64,000 nucleotides of DNA from Carya illinoinensis (GCF_018687715.1 NC_056762.1:18903364-18967363); one strand, 5' to 3'; shown: positions 19,960-31,895, counted from the first letter of the stretch. Notes: a model not told the origin generated them from the letters alone. Numbers and translations are program-made.

Positions 19960-20078
19960 GGGTGCGATCATACCAGCACTAATGCACCGGATCCCATCAG
20001 AACTCCGCAGTTAAGCGTGCTTGGGCGAGAGTAGTACTAGGATGGGTGACCTCCTGGGAAGTCCTCGTGTTGCACCCC
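19960..20078 (+). rRNA. 5S: 5S ribosomal RNA
   Basis: Consensus gene; Ba spacer; P15. Confidence 0.97.
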
Positions 20079-20267
20079 CCCTTTTAATTTTTACCGCATC
20101 TCTGGTCGGATGGACCGGAACGAGAACCAGGGAATGGATTTTTAGGAAAATCGCACCGACCCCATCGCGTAGCAATGGGTATCGGTCAGATCGCCGGTTG
20201 GCATGAGATAGGCAGGGTGCGGCTAGGTCGTAATAGGATTATATTAGTTTTTCGCTGGTAGCATGAT

Positions 20268-20386
20268 GGGTGCGATCATACCAGCACTAATGCACCGGAT
20301 CCCATCAGAACTCCGCAGTTAAGCGTGCTTGGGCGAGAGTAGTACTAGGATGGGTGACCTCCTGGGAAGTCCTCGTGTTGCACCCC
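20268..20386 (+). rRNA. 5S: 5S ribosomal RNA
   Basis: Consensus gene; A spacer; P16. Confidence 0.97.
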
Positions 20387-20575
20387 CCCTTTTTATTTTT
20401 ACCGCATCTCCGGTCGGATGGACCGGAACGACAACCGGGCAATGGATTCTTAGGAAAATCGCACCGACCCCATCGCGTAGCAATGGGTATCGATCAGATC
20501 GCCGGTTGGCATGGGATAGGCATGGTGCGGCTAGGTCGTAATAGGATTATATTAGTTTTTCGCTGGTAGCATGAT

Positions 20576-20694
20576 GGGTGCGATCATACCAGCACTAATG
20601 CACCGGATCCCATCAGAACTCCGCAGTTAATCGTGCTTGGGCGAAAGTAGTACTAGGATGGGTGACCTCCTGGGAAGTCCTCGTGTTGCACCCC
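20576..20694 (+). rRNA. 5S: 5S ribosomal RNA, G56T+G70A variant
   Basis: G56T+G70A; A spacer; P20. Confidence 0.95.
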
Positions 20695-20883
20695 CCCTTT
20701 TTATTTTTACCGCATCTCCGGTCGGATGGACCGGAACGACAACCGGGCAATGGATTCTTAGGAAAATCGCACCGACCCCATCGCGTAGCAATGGGTATCG
20801 ATCAGATCGCCGGTTGGCATGGGATAGGCATGGTGCGGCTAGGTCGTAATAGGATTATATTAGTTTTTCGCTGGTAGCATGAT

Positions 20884-21002
20884 GGGTGCGATCATACCAG
20901 CACTAATGCACCGGATCCCATCAGAACTCCGCAGTTAAGCGTGCTTGGGCGAGAGTAGTACTAGGATGGGTGACCTCCTGGGAAGTCCTCGTGTTGCACC
21001 CC
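20884..21002 (+). rRNA. 5S: 5S ribosomal RNA
   Basis: Consensus gene; Sg spacer; P21. Confidence 0.97.
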
Positions 21003-21180
21003 CCCTTTTTATTTTTACCGCATCTCCGGTCGGATGGACCGGAACGACAACCGGGCAATGGATTCTTAGGAAAATCGCACCGACCCCATCGCTATCAATC
21101 AGATCGCCGGTTGGCATGGGATAGGCAGGGTGCGGCTAGGTCGTAATAGGATTATATTAGTTTTTCGCTGGTAGCATGAT

Positions 21181-21299
21181 GGGTGCGATCATACCAGCAC
21201 TAATGCACCGGATCCCATCAGAACTCCGCAGTTAAGCGTGCTTGGGCGAGAGTAGTACTAGGATGGGTGACCTCCTGGGAAGTCCTCGTGTTGCACCCC
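21181..21299 (+). rRNA. 5S: 5S ribosomal RNA
   Basis: Consensus gene; Bt spacer; P1 of the 7-unit HOR. Confidence 0.97.
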
Positions 21300-21488
21300 C
21301 CCTTTTAATTTTTACCGCATCTCTGGTCGGATGGACCGGAACGAGAACCAGGGAATGGATTTTTAGGAAAATCGCACCGACCCCATCGCGTAGCTATGGG
21401 TATCTGTCAGATCGCCGGTTGGCATGAGATAGGCAGGGTGCGGCTAGGTCGTAATAGGATTATATTAGTTTTTCGCTGGTAGCATGAT

Positions 21489-21607
21489 GGGTGCGATCAT
21501 ACCAGCACTAATGCACCGGATCCCATCAGAACTCCGCAGTTAAGCGTGCTTGGGCGAGAGTAGTACTAGGATGGGTGACCTCCTGGGAAGTCCTCGTGTT
21601 GCACCCC
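21489..21607 (+). rRNA. 5S: 5S ribosomal RNA
   Basis: Consensus gene; A spacer; P2. Confidence 0.97.
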
Positions 21608-21796
21608 CCCTTTTTATTTTTACCGCATCTCCGGTCGGATGGACCGGAACGACAACCGGGCAATGGATTCTTAGGAAAATCGCACCGACCCCATCGCGTA
21701 GCAATGGGTATCGATCAGATCGCCGGTTGGCATGGGATAGGCATGGTGCGGCTAGGTCGTAATAGGATTATATTAGTTTTTCGCTGGTAGCATGAT

Positions 21797-21915
21797 GGGT
21801 GCGATCATACCAGCACTAATGCACCGGATCCCATCAGAACTCCGCAGTTAAGCGTGCTTGGGCGAGAGTAGTACTAGGATGGGTGACCTCCTGGGAAGTC
21901 CTCGTGTTGCACCCC
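21797..21915 (+). rRNA. 5S: 5S ribosomal RNA
   Basis: Consensus gene; Ac spacer; P3, joined directly to a P15-type unit. Confidence 0.97.
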
Positions 21916-22104
21916 TCCTTTTTATTTTTACCGCATCTCCGGTCGGATGGACCGGAACGACAACCGGGCAATGGATTCTTAGGAAAATCGCACCGACCCC
22001 ATCGCGTAGCAATGGGTATCGATCAGATCGCCGGTTGGCATGGGATAGGCATGGTGCGGCTAGGTCGTAATAGGATTATATTAGTTTTTCGCTGGTAGCA
22101 TGAT

Positions 22105-22223
22105 GGGTGCGATCATACCAGCACTAATGCACCGGATCCCATCAGAACTCCGCAGTTAAGCGTGCTTGGGCGAGAGTAGTACTAGGATGGGTGACCTCCT
22201 GGGAAGTCCTCGTGTTGCACCCC
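22105..22223 (+). rRNA. 5S: 5S ribosomal RNA
   Basis: Consensus gene; Ba spacer; P15. Confidence 0.97.
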
Positions 22224-22412
22224 CCCTTTTAATTTTTACCGCATCTCTGGTCGGATGGACCGGAACGAGAACCAGGGAATGGATTTTTAGGAAAATCGCA
22301 CCGACCCCATCGCGTAGCAATGGGTATCGGTCAGATCGCCGGTTGGCATGAGATAGGCAGGGTGCGGCTAGGTCGTAATAGGATTATATTAGTTTTTCGC
22401 TGGTAGCATGAT

Positions 22413-22531
22413 GGGTGCGATCATACCAGCACTAATGCACCGGATCCCATCAGAACTCCGCAGTTAAGCGTGCTTGGGCGAGAGTAGTACTAGGATGGGT
22501 GACCTCCTGGGAAGTCCTCGTGTTGCACCCC
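22413..22531 (+). rRNA. 5S: 5S ribosomal RNA
   Basis: Consensus gene; A spacer; P16. Confidence 0.97.
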
Positions 22532-22720
22532 CCCTTTTTATTTTTACCGCATCTCCGGTCGGATGGACCGGAACGACAACCGGGCAATGGATTCTTAGGA
22601 AAATCGCACCGACCCCATCGCGTAGCAATGGGTATCGATCAGATCGCCGGTTGGCATGGGATAGGCATGGTGCGGCTAGGTCGTAATAGGATTATATTAG
22701 TTTTTCGCTGGTAGCATGAT

Positions 22721-22839
22721 GGGTGCGATCATACCAGCACTAATGCACCGGATCCCATCAGAACTCCGCAGTTAATCGTGCTTGGGCGAAAGTAGTACTA
22801 GGATGGGTGACCTCCTGGGAAGTCCTCGTGTTGCACCCC
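22721..22839 (+). rRNA. 5S: 5S ribosomal RNA, G56T+G70A variant
   Basis: G56T+G70A; A spacer; P20. Confidence 0.95.
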
Positions 22840-23028
22840 CCCTTTTTATTTTTACCGCATCTCCGGTCGGATGGACCGGAACGACAACCGGGCAATGGAT
22901 TCTTAGGAAAATCGCACCGACCCCATCGCGTAGCAATGGGTATCGATCAGATCGCCGGTTGGCATGGGATAGGCATGGTGCGGCTAGGTCGTAATAGGAT
23001 TATATTAGTTTTTCGCTGGTAGCATGAT

Positions 23029-23147
23029 GGGTGCGATCATACCAGCACTAATGCACCGGATCCCATCAGAACTCCGCAGTTAAGCGTGCTTGGGCGAGAG
23101 TAGTACTAGGATGGGTGACCTCCTGGGAAGTCCTCGTGTTGCACCCC
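23029..23147 (+). rRNA. 5S: 5S ribosomal RNA
   Basis: Consensus gene; Sg spacer; P21. Confidence 0.97.
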
Positions 23148-23325
23148 CCCTTTTTATTTTTACCGCATCTCCGGTCGGATGGACCGGAACGACAACCGGG
23201 CAATGGATTCTTAGGAAAATCGCACCGACCCCATCGCTATCAATCAGATCGCCGGTTGGCATGGGATAGGCAGGGTGCGGCTAGGTCGTAATAGGATTAT
23301 ATTAGTTTTTCGCTGGTAGCATGAT

Positions 23326-23444
23326 GGGTGCGATCATACCAGCACTAATGCACCGGATCCCATCAGAACTCCGCAGTTAAGCGTGCTTGGGCGAGAGTAG
23401 TACTAGGATGGGTGACCTCCTGGGAAGTCCTCGTGTTGCACCCC
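23326..23444 (+). rRNA. 5S: 5S ribosomal RNA
   Basis: Consensus gene; Bt spacer, 8-C tract; P1. Confidence 0.97.
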
Positions 23445-23634
23445 CCCCTTTTAATTTTTACCGCATCTCTGGTCGGATGGACCGGAACGAGAACCAGGGA
23501 ATGGATTTTTAGGAAAATCGCACCGACCCCATCGCGTAGCTATGGGTATCTGTCAGATCGCCGGTTGGCATGAGATAGGCAGGGTGCGGCTAGGTCGTAA
23601 TAGGATTATATTAGTTTTTCGCTGGTAGCATGAT

Positions 23635-23753
23635 GGGTGCGATCATACCAGCACTAATGCACCGGATCCCATCAGAACTCCGCAGTTAAGCGTGCTTGGG
23701 CGAGAGTAGTACTAGGATGGGTGACCTCCTGGGAAGTCCTCGTGTTGCACCCC
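23635..23753 (+). rRNA. 5S: 5S ribosomal RNA
   Basis: Consensus gene; A spacer; P2. Confidence 0.97.
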
Positions 23754-23942
23754 CCCTTTTTATTTTTACCGCATCTCCGGTCGGATGGACCGGAACGACA
23801 ACCGGGCAATGGATTCTTAGGAAAATCGCACCGACCCCATCGCGTAGCAATGGGTATCGATCAGATCGCCGGTTGGCATGGGATAGGCATGGTGCGGCTA
23901 GGTCGTAATAGGATTATATTAGTTTTTCGCTGGTAGCATGAT

Positions 23943-24061
23943 GGGTGCGATCATACCAGCACTAATGCACCGGATCCCATCAGAACTCCGCAGTTAAGCG
24001 TGCTTGGGCGAGAGTAGTACTAGGATGGGTGACCTCCTGGGAAGTCCTCGTGTTGCACCCC
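23943..24061 (+). rRNA. 5S: 5S ribosomal RNA
   Basis: Consensus gene; Ac spacer; P3. Confidence 0.97.
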
Positions 24062-24250
24062 TCCTTTTTATTTTTACCGCATCTCCGGTCGGATGGACCG
24101 GAACGACAACCGGGCAATGGATTCTTAGGAAAATCGCACCGACCCCATCGCGTAGCAATGGGTATCGATCAGATCGCCGGTTGGCATGGGATAGGCATGG
24201 TGCGGCTAGGTCGTAATAGGATTATATTAGTTTTTCGCTGGTAGCATGAT

Positions 24251-24369
24251 GGGTGCGATCCTACCAGCACTAATGCACCGGATCCCATCAGAACTCCGCA
24301 GTTAAGCGTGCTCGGGCGAGAGTAGTACTAGGATGGGTGACCTCCTGGGAAGTCCTCGTGTTGCACCCC
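24251..24369 (+). rRNA. 5S: 5S ribosomal RNA, A11C+T63C variant, chimeric unit
   Basis: P4-type gene with an A spacer, the same chimera as 19652. Confidence 0.95.
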
Positions 24370-24558
24370 CCCTTTTTATTTTTACCGCATCTCCGGTCGG
24401 ATGGACCGGAACGACAACCGGGCAATGGATTCTTAGGAAAATCGCACCGACCCCATCGCGTAGCAATGGGTATCGATCAGATCGCCGGTTGGCATGGGAT
24501 AGGCATGGTGCGGCTAGGTCGTAATAGGATTATATTAGTTTTTCGCTGGTAGCATGAT

Positions 24559-24677
24559 GGGTGCGATCATACCAGCACTAATGCACCGGATCCCATCAGA
24601 ACTCCGCAGTTAAGCGTGCTTGGGCGAGAGTAGTACTAGGATGGGTGACCTCCTGGGAAGTCCTCGTGTTGCACCCC
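24559..24677 (+). rRNA. 5S: 5S ribosomal RNA
   Basis: Consensus gene; Ba spacer; P15. Confidence 0.97.
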
Positions 24678-24866
24678 CCCTTTTAATTTTTACCGCATCT
24701 CTGGTCGGATGGACCGGAACGAGAACCAGGGAATGGATTTTTAGGAAAATCGCACCGACCCCATCGCGTAGCAATGGGTATCGGTCAGATCGCCGGTTGG
24801 CATGAGATAGGCAGGGTGCGGCTAGGTCGTAATAGGATTATATTAGTTTTTCGCTGGTAGCATGAT

Positions 24867-24985
24867 GGGTGCGATCATACCAGCACTAATGCACCGGATC
24901 CCATCAGAACTCCGCAGTTAAGCGTGCTTGGGCGAGAGTAGTACTAGGATGGGTGACCTCCTGGGAAGTCCTCGTGTTGCACCCC
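24867..24985 (+). rRNA. 5S: 5S ribosomal RNA
   Basis: Consensus gene; A spacer with an extra C ('gacccccatc'); P16. Confidence 0.97.
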
Positions 24986-25175
24986 CCCTTTTTATTTTTA
25001 CCGCATCTCCGGTCGGATGGACCGGAACGACAACCGGGCAATGGATTCTTAGGAAAATCGCACCGACCCCCATCGCGTAGCAATGGGTATCGATCAGATC
25101 GCCGGTTGGCATGGGATAGGCATGGTGCGGCTAGGTCGTAATAGGATTATATTAGTTTTTCGCTGGTAGCATGAT

Positions 25176-25294
25176 GGGTGCGATCATACCAGCACTAATG
25201 CACCGGATCCCATCAGAACTCCGCAGTTAATCGTGCTTGGGCGAAAGTAGTACTAGGATGGGTGACCTCCTGGGAAGTCCTCGTGTTGCACCCC
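25176..25294 (+). rRNA. 5S: 5S ribosomal RNA, G56T+G70A variant
   Basis: G56T+G70A; A spacer, 8-C tract; P20. Confidence 0.95.
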
Positions 25295-25484
25295 CCCCTT
25301 TTTATTTTTACCGCATCTCCGGTCGGATGGACCGGAACGACAACCGGGCAATGGATTCTTAGGAAAATCGCACCGACCCCATCGCGTAGCAATGGGTATC
25401 GATCAGATCGCCGGTTGGCATGGGATAGGCATGGTGCGGCTAGGTCGTAATAGGATTATATTAGTTTTTCGCTGGTAGCATGAT

Positions 25485-25603
25485 GGGTGCGATCATACCA
25501 GCACTAATGCACCGGATCCCATCAGAACTCCGCAGTTAAGCGTGCTTGGGCGAGAGTAGTACTAGGATGGGTGACCTCCTGGGAAGTCCTCGTGTTGCAC
25601 CCC
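25485..25603 (+). rRNA. 5S: 5S ribosomal RNA
   Basis: Consensus gene; Sg spacer; P21. Confidence 0.97.
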
Positions 25604-25781
25604 CCCTTTTTATTTTTACCGCATCTCCGGTCGGATGGACCGGAACGACAACCGGGCAATGGATTCTTAGGAAAATCGCACCGACCCCATCGCTATCAAT
25701 CAGATCGCCGGTTGGCATGGGATAGGCAGGGTGCGGCTAGGTCGTAATAGGATTATATTAGTTTTTCGCTGGTAGCATGAT

Positions 25782-25900
25782 GGGTGCGATCATACCAGCA
25801 CTAATGCACCGGATCCCATCAGAACTCCGCAGTTAAGCGTGCTTGGGCGAGAGTAGTACTAGGATGGGTGACCTCCTGGGAAGTCCTCGTGTTGCACCCC
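25782..25900 (+). rRNA. 5S: 5S ribosomal RNA
   Basis: Consensus gene; Bt spacer; P1 of the second 18-unit HOR. Confidence 0.97.
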
Positions 25901-26089
25901 CCCTTTTAATTTTTACCGCATCTCTGGTCGGATGGACCGGAACGAGAACCAGGGAATGGATTTTTAGGAAAATCGCACCGACCCCATCGCGTAGCTATGG
26001 GTATCTGTCAGATCGCCGGTTGGCATGAGATAGGCAGGGTGCGGCTAGGTCGTAATAGGATTATATTAGTTTTTCGCTGGTAGCATGAT

Positions 26090-26208
26090 GGGTGCGATCA
26101 TACCAGCACTAATGCACCGGATCCCATCAGAACTCCGCAGTTAAGCGTGCTTGGGCGAGAGTAGTACTAGGATGGGTGACCTCCTGGGAAGTCCTCGTGT
26201 TGCACCCC
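26090..26208 (+). rRNA. 5S: 5S ribosomal RNA
   Basis: Consensus gene; A spacer; P2. Confidence 0.97.
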
Positions 26209-26397
26209 CCCTTTTTATTTTTACCGCATCTCCGGTCGGATGGACCGGAACGACAACCGGGCAATGGATTCTTAGGAAAATCGCACCGACCCCATCGCGT
26301 AGCAATGGGTATCGATCAGATCGCCGGTTGGCATGGGATAGGCATGGTGCGGCTAGGTCGTAATAGGATTATATTAGTTTTTCGCTGGTAGCATGAT

Positions 26398-26516
26398 GGG
26401 TGCGATCATACCAGCACTAATGCACCGGATCCCATCAGAACTCCGCAGTTAAGCGTGCTTGGGCGAGAGTAGTACTAGGATGGGTGACCTCCTGGGAAGT
26501 CCTCGTGTTGCACCCC
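26398..26516 (+). rRNA. 5S: 5S ribosomal RNA
   Basis: Consensus gene; Ac spacer with an extra C ('gacccccatc'); P3. Confidence 0.97.
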
Positions 26517-26706
26517 TCCTTTTTATTTTTACCGCATCTCCGGTCGGATGGACCGGAACGACAACCGGGCAATGGATTCTTAGGAAAATCGCACCGACCC
26601 CCATCGCGTAGCAATGGGTATCGATCAGATCGCCGGTTGGCATGGGATAGGCATGGTGCGGCTAGGTCGTAATAGGATTATATTAGTTTTTCGCTGGTAG
26701 CATGAT

Positions 26707-26825
26707 GGGTGCGATCCTACCAGCACTAATGCACCGGATCCCATCAGAACTCCGCAGTTAAGCGTGCTCGGGCGAGAGTAGTACTAGGATGGGTGACCTC
26801 CTGGGAAGTCCTCGTGTTGCACCCC
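26707..26825 (+). rRNA. 5S: 5S ribosomal RNA, A11C+T63C variant
   Basis: A11C+T63C; S' spacer; P4. Confidence 0.95.
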
Positions 26826-27003
26826 CCCTTTTTATTTTTACCGCATCTCCGGTCGGATGGACCGGAACGACAACCGGGCAATGGATTCTTAGGAAAATCG
26901 CACCGACCCCATTGCTATCAATCAGATCGCCAGTTGGCATGGGATAGGCAGGGTGCGGCTAGGTCGTAATAGGATTATATTAGTTTTTCGCTGGTAGCAT
27001 GAT

Positions 27004-27122
27004 GGGTGCGATCATACCAGCACTAATGCACCGGATCCCATCAGAACTCCGCAGTTAAGCGTGCTTGGGCGAGAGTAGTACTAGGATGGGTGACCTCCTG
27101 GGAAGCCCTCGTGTTGCACCCC
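27004..27122 (+). rRNA. 5S: 5S ribosomal RNA, T103C variant
   Basis: T103C; Ba spacer; P5. Confidence 0.96.
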
Positions 27123-27311
27123 CCCTTTTAATTTTTACCGCATCTCTGGTCGGATGGACCGGAACGAGAACCAGGGAATGGATTTTTAGGAAAATCGCAC
27201 CGACCCCATCGCGTAGCAATGGGTATCGGTCAGATCGCCGGTTGGCATGAGATAGGCAGGGTGCGGCTAGGTCGTAATAGGATTATATTAGTTTTTCGCT
27301 GGTAGCATGAT

Positions 27312-27430
27312 GGGTGCGATCATACCAGCACTAATGCACCGGATCCCATCAGAACTCCGCAGTTAAGCGTGCTTGGGCGAGAGTAGTACTAGGATGGGTG
27401 ACCTCCTGGGAAGTCCTCGTGTTGCACCCC
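27312..27430 (+). rRNA. 5S: 5S ribosomal RNA
   Basis: Consensus gene; S spacer; P6. Confidence 0.97.
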
Positions 27431-27608
27431 CCCTTTTTATTTTTACCGCATCTCCGGTCGGATGGACCGGAACGACAACCGGGCAATGGATTCTTAGGAA
27501 AATCGCACCGACCCCATCGCTATCAATCAGATCGCCAGTTGGCATGGGATAGGCAGGGTGCGGCTAGGTCGTAATAGGATTATATTAGTTTTTCGCTGGT
27601 AGCATGAT

Positions 27609-27727
27609 GGGTGCGATCATACCAGCACTAATGCACCGGATCCCATCAGAACTCCGCAGTTAAGCGTGCTTGGGCGAGAGTAGTACTAGGATGGGTGACC
27701 TCCTGGGAAGTCCTCGTGTTGCACCCC
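27609..27727 (+). rRNA. 5S: 5S ribosomal RNA
   Basis: Consensus gene; A spacer, 8-C tract; P7. Confidence 0.97.
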
Positions 27728-27917
27728 CCCCTTTTTATTTTTACCGCATCTCCGGTCGGATGGACCGGAACGACAACCGGGCAATGGATTCTTAGGAAAA
27801 TCGCACCGACCCCATCGCGTAGCAATGGGTATCGATCAGATCGCCGGTTGGCATGGGATAGGCATGGTGCGGCTAGGTCGTAATAGGATTATATTAGTTT
27901 TTCGCTGGTAGCATGAT

Positions 27918-28036
27918 GGGTGCGATCATACCAGCACTAATGCACCGGATCCCATCAGAACTCCGCAGTTAAGCGTGCTTGGGCGAGAGTAGTACTAGGA
28001 TGGGTGACCTCCTGGGAAGTCCTCGTGTTGCACCCC
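27918..28036 (+). rRNA. 5S: 5S ribosomal RNA
   Basis: Consensus gene; S' spacer; P8. Confidence 0.97.
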
Positions 28037-28214
28037 CCCTTTTTATTTTTACCGCATCTCCGGTCGGATGGACCGGAACGACAACCGGGCAATGGATTCT
28101 TAGGAAAATCGCACCGACCCCATTGCTATCAATCAGATCGCCAGTTGGCATGGGATAGGCAGGGTGCGGCTAGGTCGTAATAGGATTATATTAGTTTTTC
28201 GCTGGTAGCATGAT

Positions 28215-28333
28215 GGGTGCGATCATACCAGCACTAATGCACCGGATCCCATCAGAACTCCGCAGTTAAGCGTGCTTGGGCGAGAGTAGTACTAGGATGG
28301 GTGACCTCCTGGGAAGTCCTCGTGTTGCACCCC
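28215..28333 (+). rRNA. 5S: 5S ribosomal RNA
   Basis: Consensus gene; Bg spacer; P9. Confidence 0.97.
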
Positions 28334-28522
28334 CCCTTTTAATTTTTACCGCATCTCTGGTCGGATGGACCGGAACGAGAACCAGGGAATGGATTTTTAG
28401 GAAAATCGCACCGACCCCATCGCGTAGCGATGGGTATCGGTCAGATCGCCGGTTGGCATGAGATAGGCAGGGTGCGGCTAGGTCGTAATAGGATTATATT
28501 AGTTTTTCGCTGGTAGCATGAT

Positions 28523-28641
28523 GGGTGCGATCATACCAGCACTAATGCACCGGATCCCATCAGAACTCCGCAGTTAAGCGTGCTTGGGCGAGAGTAGTAC
28601 TAGGATGGGTGACCTCCTGGGAAGTCCTCGTGTTGCACCCC
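28523..28641 (+). rRNA. 5S: 5S ribosomal RNA
   Basis: Consensus gene; Ba spacer with 'gggtgtggc'; P10. Confidence 0.97.
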
Positions 28642-28830
28642 CCCTTTTAATTTTTACCGCATCTCTGGTCGGATGGACCGGAACGAGAACCAGGGAATGG
28701 ATTTTTAGGAAAATCGCACCGACCCCATCGCGTAGCAATGGGTATCGGTCAGATCGCCGGTTGGCATGAGATAGGCAGGGTGTGGCTAGGTCGTAATAGG
28801 ATTATATTAGTTTTTCGCTGGTAGCATGAT

Positions 28831-28949
28831 GGGTGCGATCATACCAGCACTAATGCACCGGATCCCATCAGAACTCCGCAGTTAAGCGTGCTTGGGCGAG
28901 AGTAGTACTAGGATGGGTGACCTCCTGGGAAGTCCTCGTGTTGCACCCC
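28831..28949 (+). rRNA. 5S: 5S ribosomal RNA
   Basis: Consensus gene; A spacer; P11. Confidence 0.97.
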
Positions 28950-29138
28950 CCCTTTTTATTTTTACCGCATCTCCGGTCGGATGGACCGGAACGACAACCG
29001 GGCAATGGATTCTTAGGAAAATCGCACCGACCCCATCGCGTAGCAATGGGTATCGATCAGATCGCCGGTTGGCATGGGATAGGCATGGTGCGGCTAGGTC
29101 GTAATAGGATTATATTAGTTTTTCGCTGGTAGCATGAT

Positions 29139-29257
29139 GGGTGCGATCATACCAGCACTAATGCACCGGATCCCATCAGAACTCCGCAGTTAAGCGTGCT
29201 TGGGCGAGAGTAGTACTAGGATGGGTGACCTCCTGGGAAGTCCTCGTGTTGCACCCC
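29139..29257 (+). rRNA. 5S: 5S ribosomal RNA
   Basis: Consensus gene; A spacer; P12. Confidence 0.97.
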
Positions 29258-29446
29258 CCCTTTTTATTTTTACCGCATCTCCGGTCGGATGGACCGGAAC
29301 GACAACCGGGCAATGGATTCTTAGGAAAATCGCACCGACCCCATCGCGTAGCAATGGGTATCGATCAGATCGCCGGTTGGCATGGGATAGGCATGGTGCG
29401 GCTAGGTCGTAATAGGATTATATTAGTTTTTCGCTGGTAGCATGAT

Positions 29447-29565
29447 GGGTGCGATCATACCAGCACTAATGCACCGGATCCCATCAGAACTCCGCAGTTA
29501 AGCGTGCTTGGGCGAGAGTAGTACTAGGATGGGTGACCTCCTGGGAAGTCCTCGTGTTGCACCCC
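29447..29565 (+). rRNA. 5S: 5S ribosomal RNA
   Basis: Consensus gene; S spacer with two extra C; P13 by order but without the A-2T marker. Confidence 0.97.
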
Positions 29566-29745
29566 CCCCTTTTTATTTTTACCGCATCTCCGGTCGGATG
29601 GACCGGAACGACAACCGGGCAATGGATTCTTAGGAAAATCGCACCGACCCCCATCGCTATCAATCAGATCGCCAGTTGGCATGGGATAGGCAGGGTGCGG
29701 CTAGGTCGTAATAGGATTATATTAGTTTTTCGCTGGTAGCATGAT

Positions 29746-29864
29746 GGGTGTGATCATACCAGCACTAATGCACCGGATCCCATCAGAACTCCGCAGTTAA
29801 GCGTGCTTGGGCGAGAGTAGTACTAGGATGGGTGACCTCCTGGGAAGTCCTCGTGTTGCACCCC
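29746..29864 (+). rRNA. 5S: 5S ribosomal RNA, C6T variant
   Basis: C6T; A spacer, 8-C tract; P14. Confidence 0.96.
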
Positions 29865-30054
29865 CCCCTTTTTATTTTTACCGCATCTCCGGTCGGATGG
29901 ACCGGAACGACAACCGGGCAATGGATTCTTAGGAAAATCGCACCGACCCCATCGCGTAGCAATGGGTATCGATCAGATCGCCGGTTGGCATGGGATAGGC
30001 ATGGTGCGGCTAGGTCGTAATAGGATTATATTAGTTTTTCGCTGGTAGCATGAT

Positions 30055-30173
30055 GGGTGCGATCATACCAGCACTAATGCACCGGATCCCATCAGAACTC
30101 CGCAGTTAAGCGTGCTTGGGCGAGAGTAGTACTAGGATGGGTGACCTCCTGGGAAGTCCTCGTGTTGCACCCC
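30055..30173 (+). rRNA. 5S: 5S ribosomal RNA
   Basis: Consensus gene; Ba spacer, 8-C tract; P15. Confidence 0.97.
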
Positions 30174-30363
30174 CCCCTTTTAATTTTTACCGCATCTCTG
30201 GTCGGATGGACCGGAACGAGAACCAGGGAATGGATTTTTAGGAAAATCGCACCGACCCCATCGCGTAGCAATGGGTATCGGTCAGATCGCCGGTTGGCAT
30301 GAGATAGGCAGGGTGCGGCTAGGTCGTAATAGGATTATATTAGTTTTTCGCTGGTAGCATGAT

Positions 30364-30482
30364 GGGTGCGATCATACCAGCACTAATGCACCGGATCCCA
30401 TCAGAACTCCGCAGTTAAGCGTGCTTGGGCGAGAGTAGTACTAGGATGGGTGACCTCCTGGGAAGTCCTCGTGTTGCACCCC
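30364..30482 (+). rRNA. 5S: 5S ribosomal RNA
   Basis: Consensus gene; A spacer with three one-base insertions (C-tract, 'attttttacc', 'cgtaaatagg'). At 311 bp it is the longest unit; P16. Confidence 0.97.
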
Positions 30483-30674
30483 CCCCTTTTTATTTTTTAC
30501 CGCATCTCCGGTCGGATGGACCGGAACGACAACCGGGCAATGGATTCTTAGGAAAATCGCACCGACCCCATCGCGTAGCAATGGGTATCGATCAGATCGC
30601 CGGTTGGCATGGGATAGGCATGGTGCGGCTAGGTCGTAAATAGGATTATATTAGTTTTTCGCTGGTAGCATGAT

Positions 30675-30793
30675 GGGTGCGATCATACCAGCACTAATGC
30701 ACCGGATCCCATCAGAACTCCGCAGTTAATCGTGCTTGGGCGAAAGTAGTACTAGGATGGGTGACCTCCTGGGAAGTCCTCGTGTTGCACCCC
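30675..30793 (+). rRNA. 5S: 5S ribosomal RNA, G56T+G70A variant
   Basis: G56T+G70A; A spacer; P20. Confidence 0.95.
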
Positions 30794-30982
30794 CCCTTTT
30801 TATTTTTACCGCATCTCCGGTCGGATGGACCGGAACGACAACCGGGCAATGGATTCTTAGGAAAATCGCACCGACCCCATCGCGTAGCAATGGGTATCGA
30901 TCAGATCGCCGGTTGGCATGGGATAGGCATGGTGCGGCTAGGTCGTAATAGGATTATATTAGTTTTTCGCTGGTAGCATGAT

Positions 30983-31101
30983 GGGTGCGATCATACCAGC
31001 ACTAATGCACCGGATCCCATCAGAACTCCGCAGTTAAGCGTGCTTGGGCGAGAGTAGTACTAGGATGGGTGACCTCCTGGGAAGTCCTCGTGTTGCACCC
31101 C
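30983..31101 (+). rRNA. 5S: 5S ribosomal RNA
   Basis: Consensus gene; Sg spacer; P21. Confidence 0.97.
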
Positions 31102-31279
31102 CCCTTTTTATTTTTACCGCATCTCCGGTCGGATGGACCGGAACGACAACCGGGCAATGGATTCTTAGGAAAATCGCACCGACCCCATCGCTATCAATCA
31201 GATCGCCGGTTGGCATGGGATAGGCAGGGTGCGGCTAGGTCGTAATAGGATTATATTAGTTTTTCGCTGGTAGCATGAT

Positions 31280-31398
31280 GGGTGCGATCATACCAGCACT
31301 AATGCACCGGATCCCATCAGAACTCCGCAGTTAAGCGTGCTTGGGCGAGAGTAGTACTAGGATGGGTGACCTCCTGGGAAGTCCTCGTGTTGCACCCC
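31280..31398 (+). rRNA. 5S: 5S ribosomal RNA
   Basis: Consensus gene; Bt spacer; P1 of the 9-unit HOR. Confidence 0.97.
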
Positions 31399-31587
31399 CC
31401 CTTTTAATTTTTACCGCATCTCTGGTCGGATGGACCGGAACGAGAACCAGGGAATGGATTTTTAGGAAAATCGCACCGACCCCATCGCGTAGCTATGGGT
31501 ATCTGTCAGATCGCCGGTTGGCATGAGATAGGCAGGGTGCGGCTAGGTCGTAATAGGATTATATTAGTTTTTCGCTGGTAGCATGAT

Positions 31588-31706
31588 GGGTGCGATCATA
31601 CCAGCACTAATGCACCGGATCCCATCAGAACTCCGCAGTTAAGCGTGCTTGGGCGAGAGTAGTACTAGGATGGGTGACCTCCTGGGAAGTCCTCGTGTTG
31701 CACCCC
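31588..31706 (+). rRNA. 5S: 5S ribosomal RNA
   Basis: Consensus gene; A spacer; P2. Confidence 0.97.
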
Positions 31707-31895
31707 CCCTTTTTATTTTTACCGCATCTCCGGTCGGATGGACCGGAACGACAACCGGGCAATGGATTCTTAGGAAAATCGCACCGACCCCATCGCGTAG
31801 CAATGGGTATCGATCAGATCGCCGGTTGGCATGGGATAGGCATGGTGCGGCTAGGTCGTAATAGGATTATATTAGTTTTTCGCTGGTAGCATGAT

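Larger units (their letters stand above)
18728..25781 (+). repeat. Three contracted HORs of 8, 7 and 8 units
   Basis: Copies start at 18728, 21181 and 23326. The 8-unit form runs P1, P2, P3, a P4-type gene with an A spacer, P15, P16, P20, P21. The 7-unit form lacks the fourth unit. Against the 18-unit form, ten or eleven consecutive units are gone. Confidence 0.9.
25782..31279 (+). repeat. 18-unit higher-order repeat
   Basis: Complete series of 5,498 bp with the same order as 13237-18727. The P13 unit at 29447 has lost the usual A-2T marker. Several one-base insertions fall in 29447-30674. Confidence 0.9.
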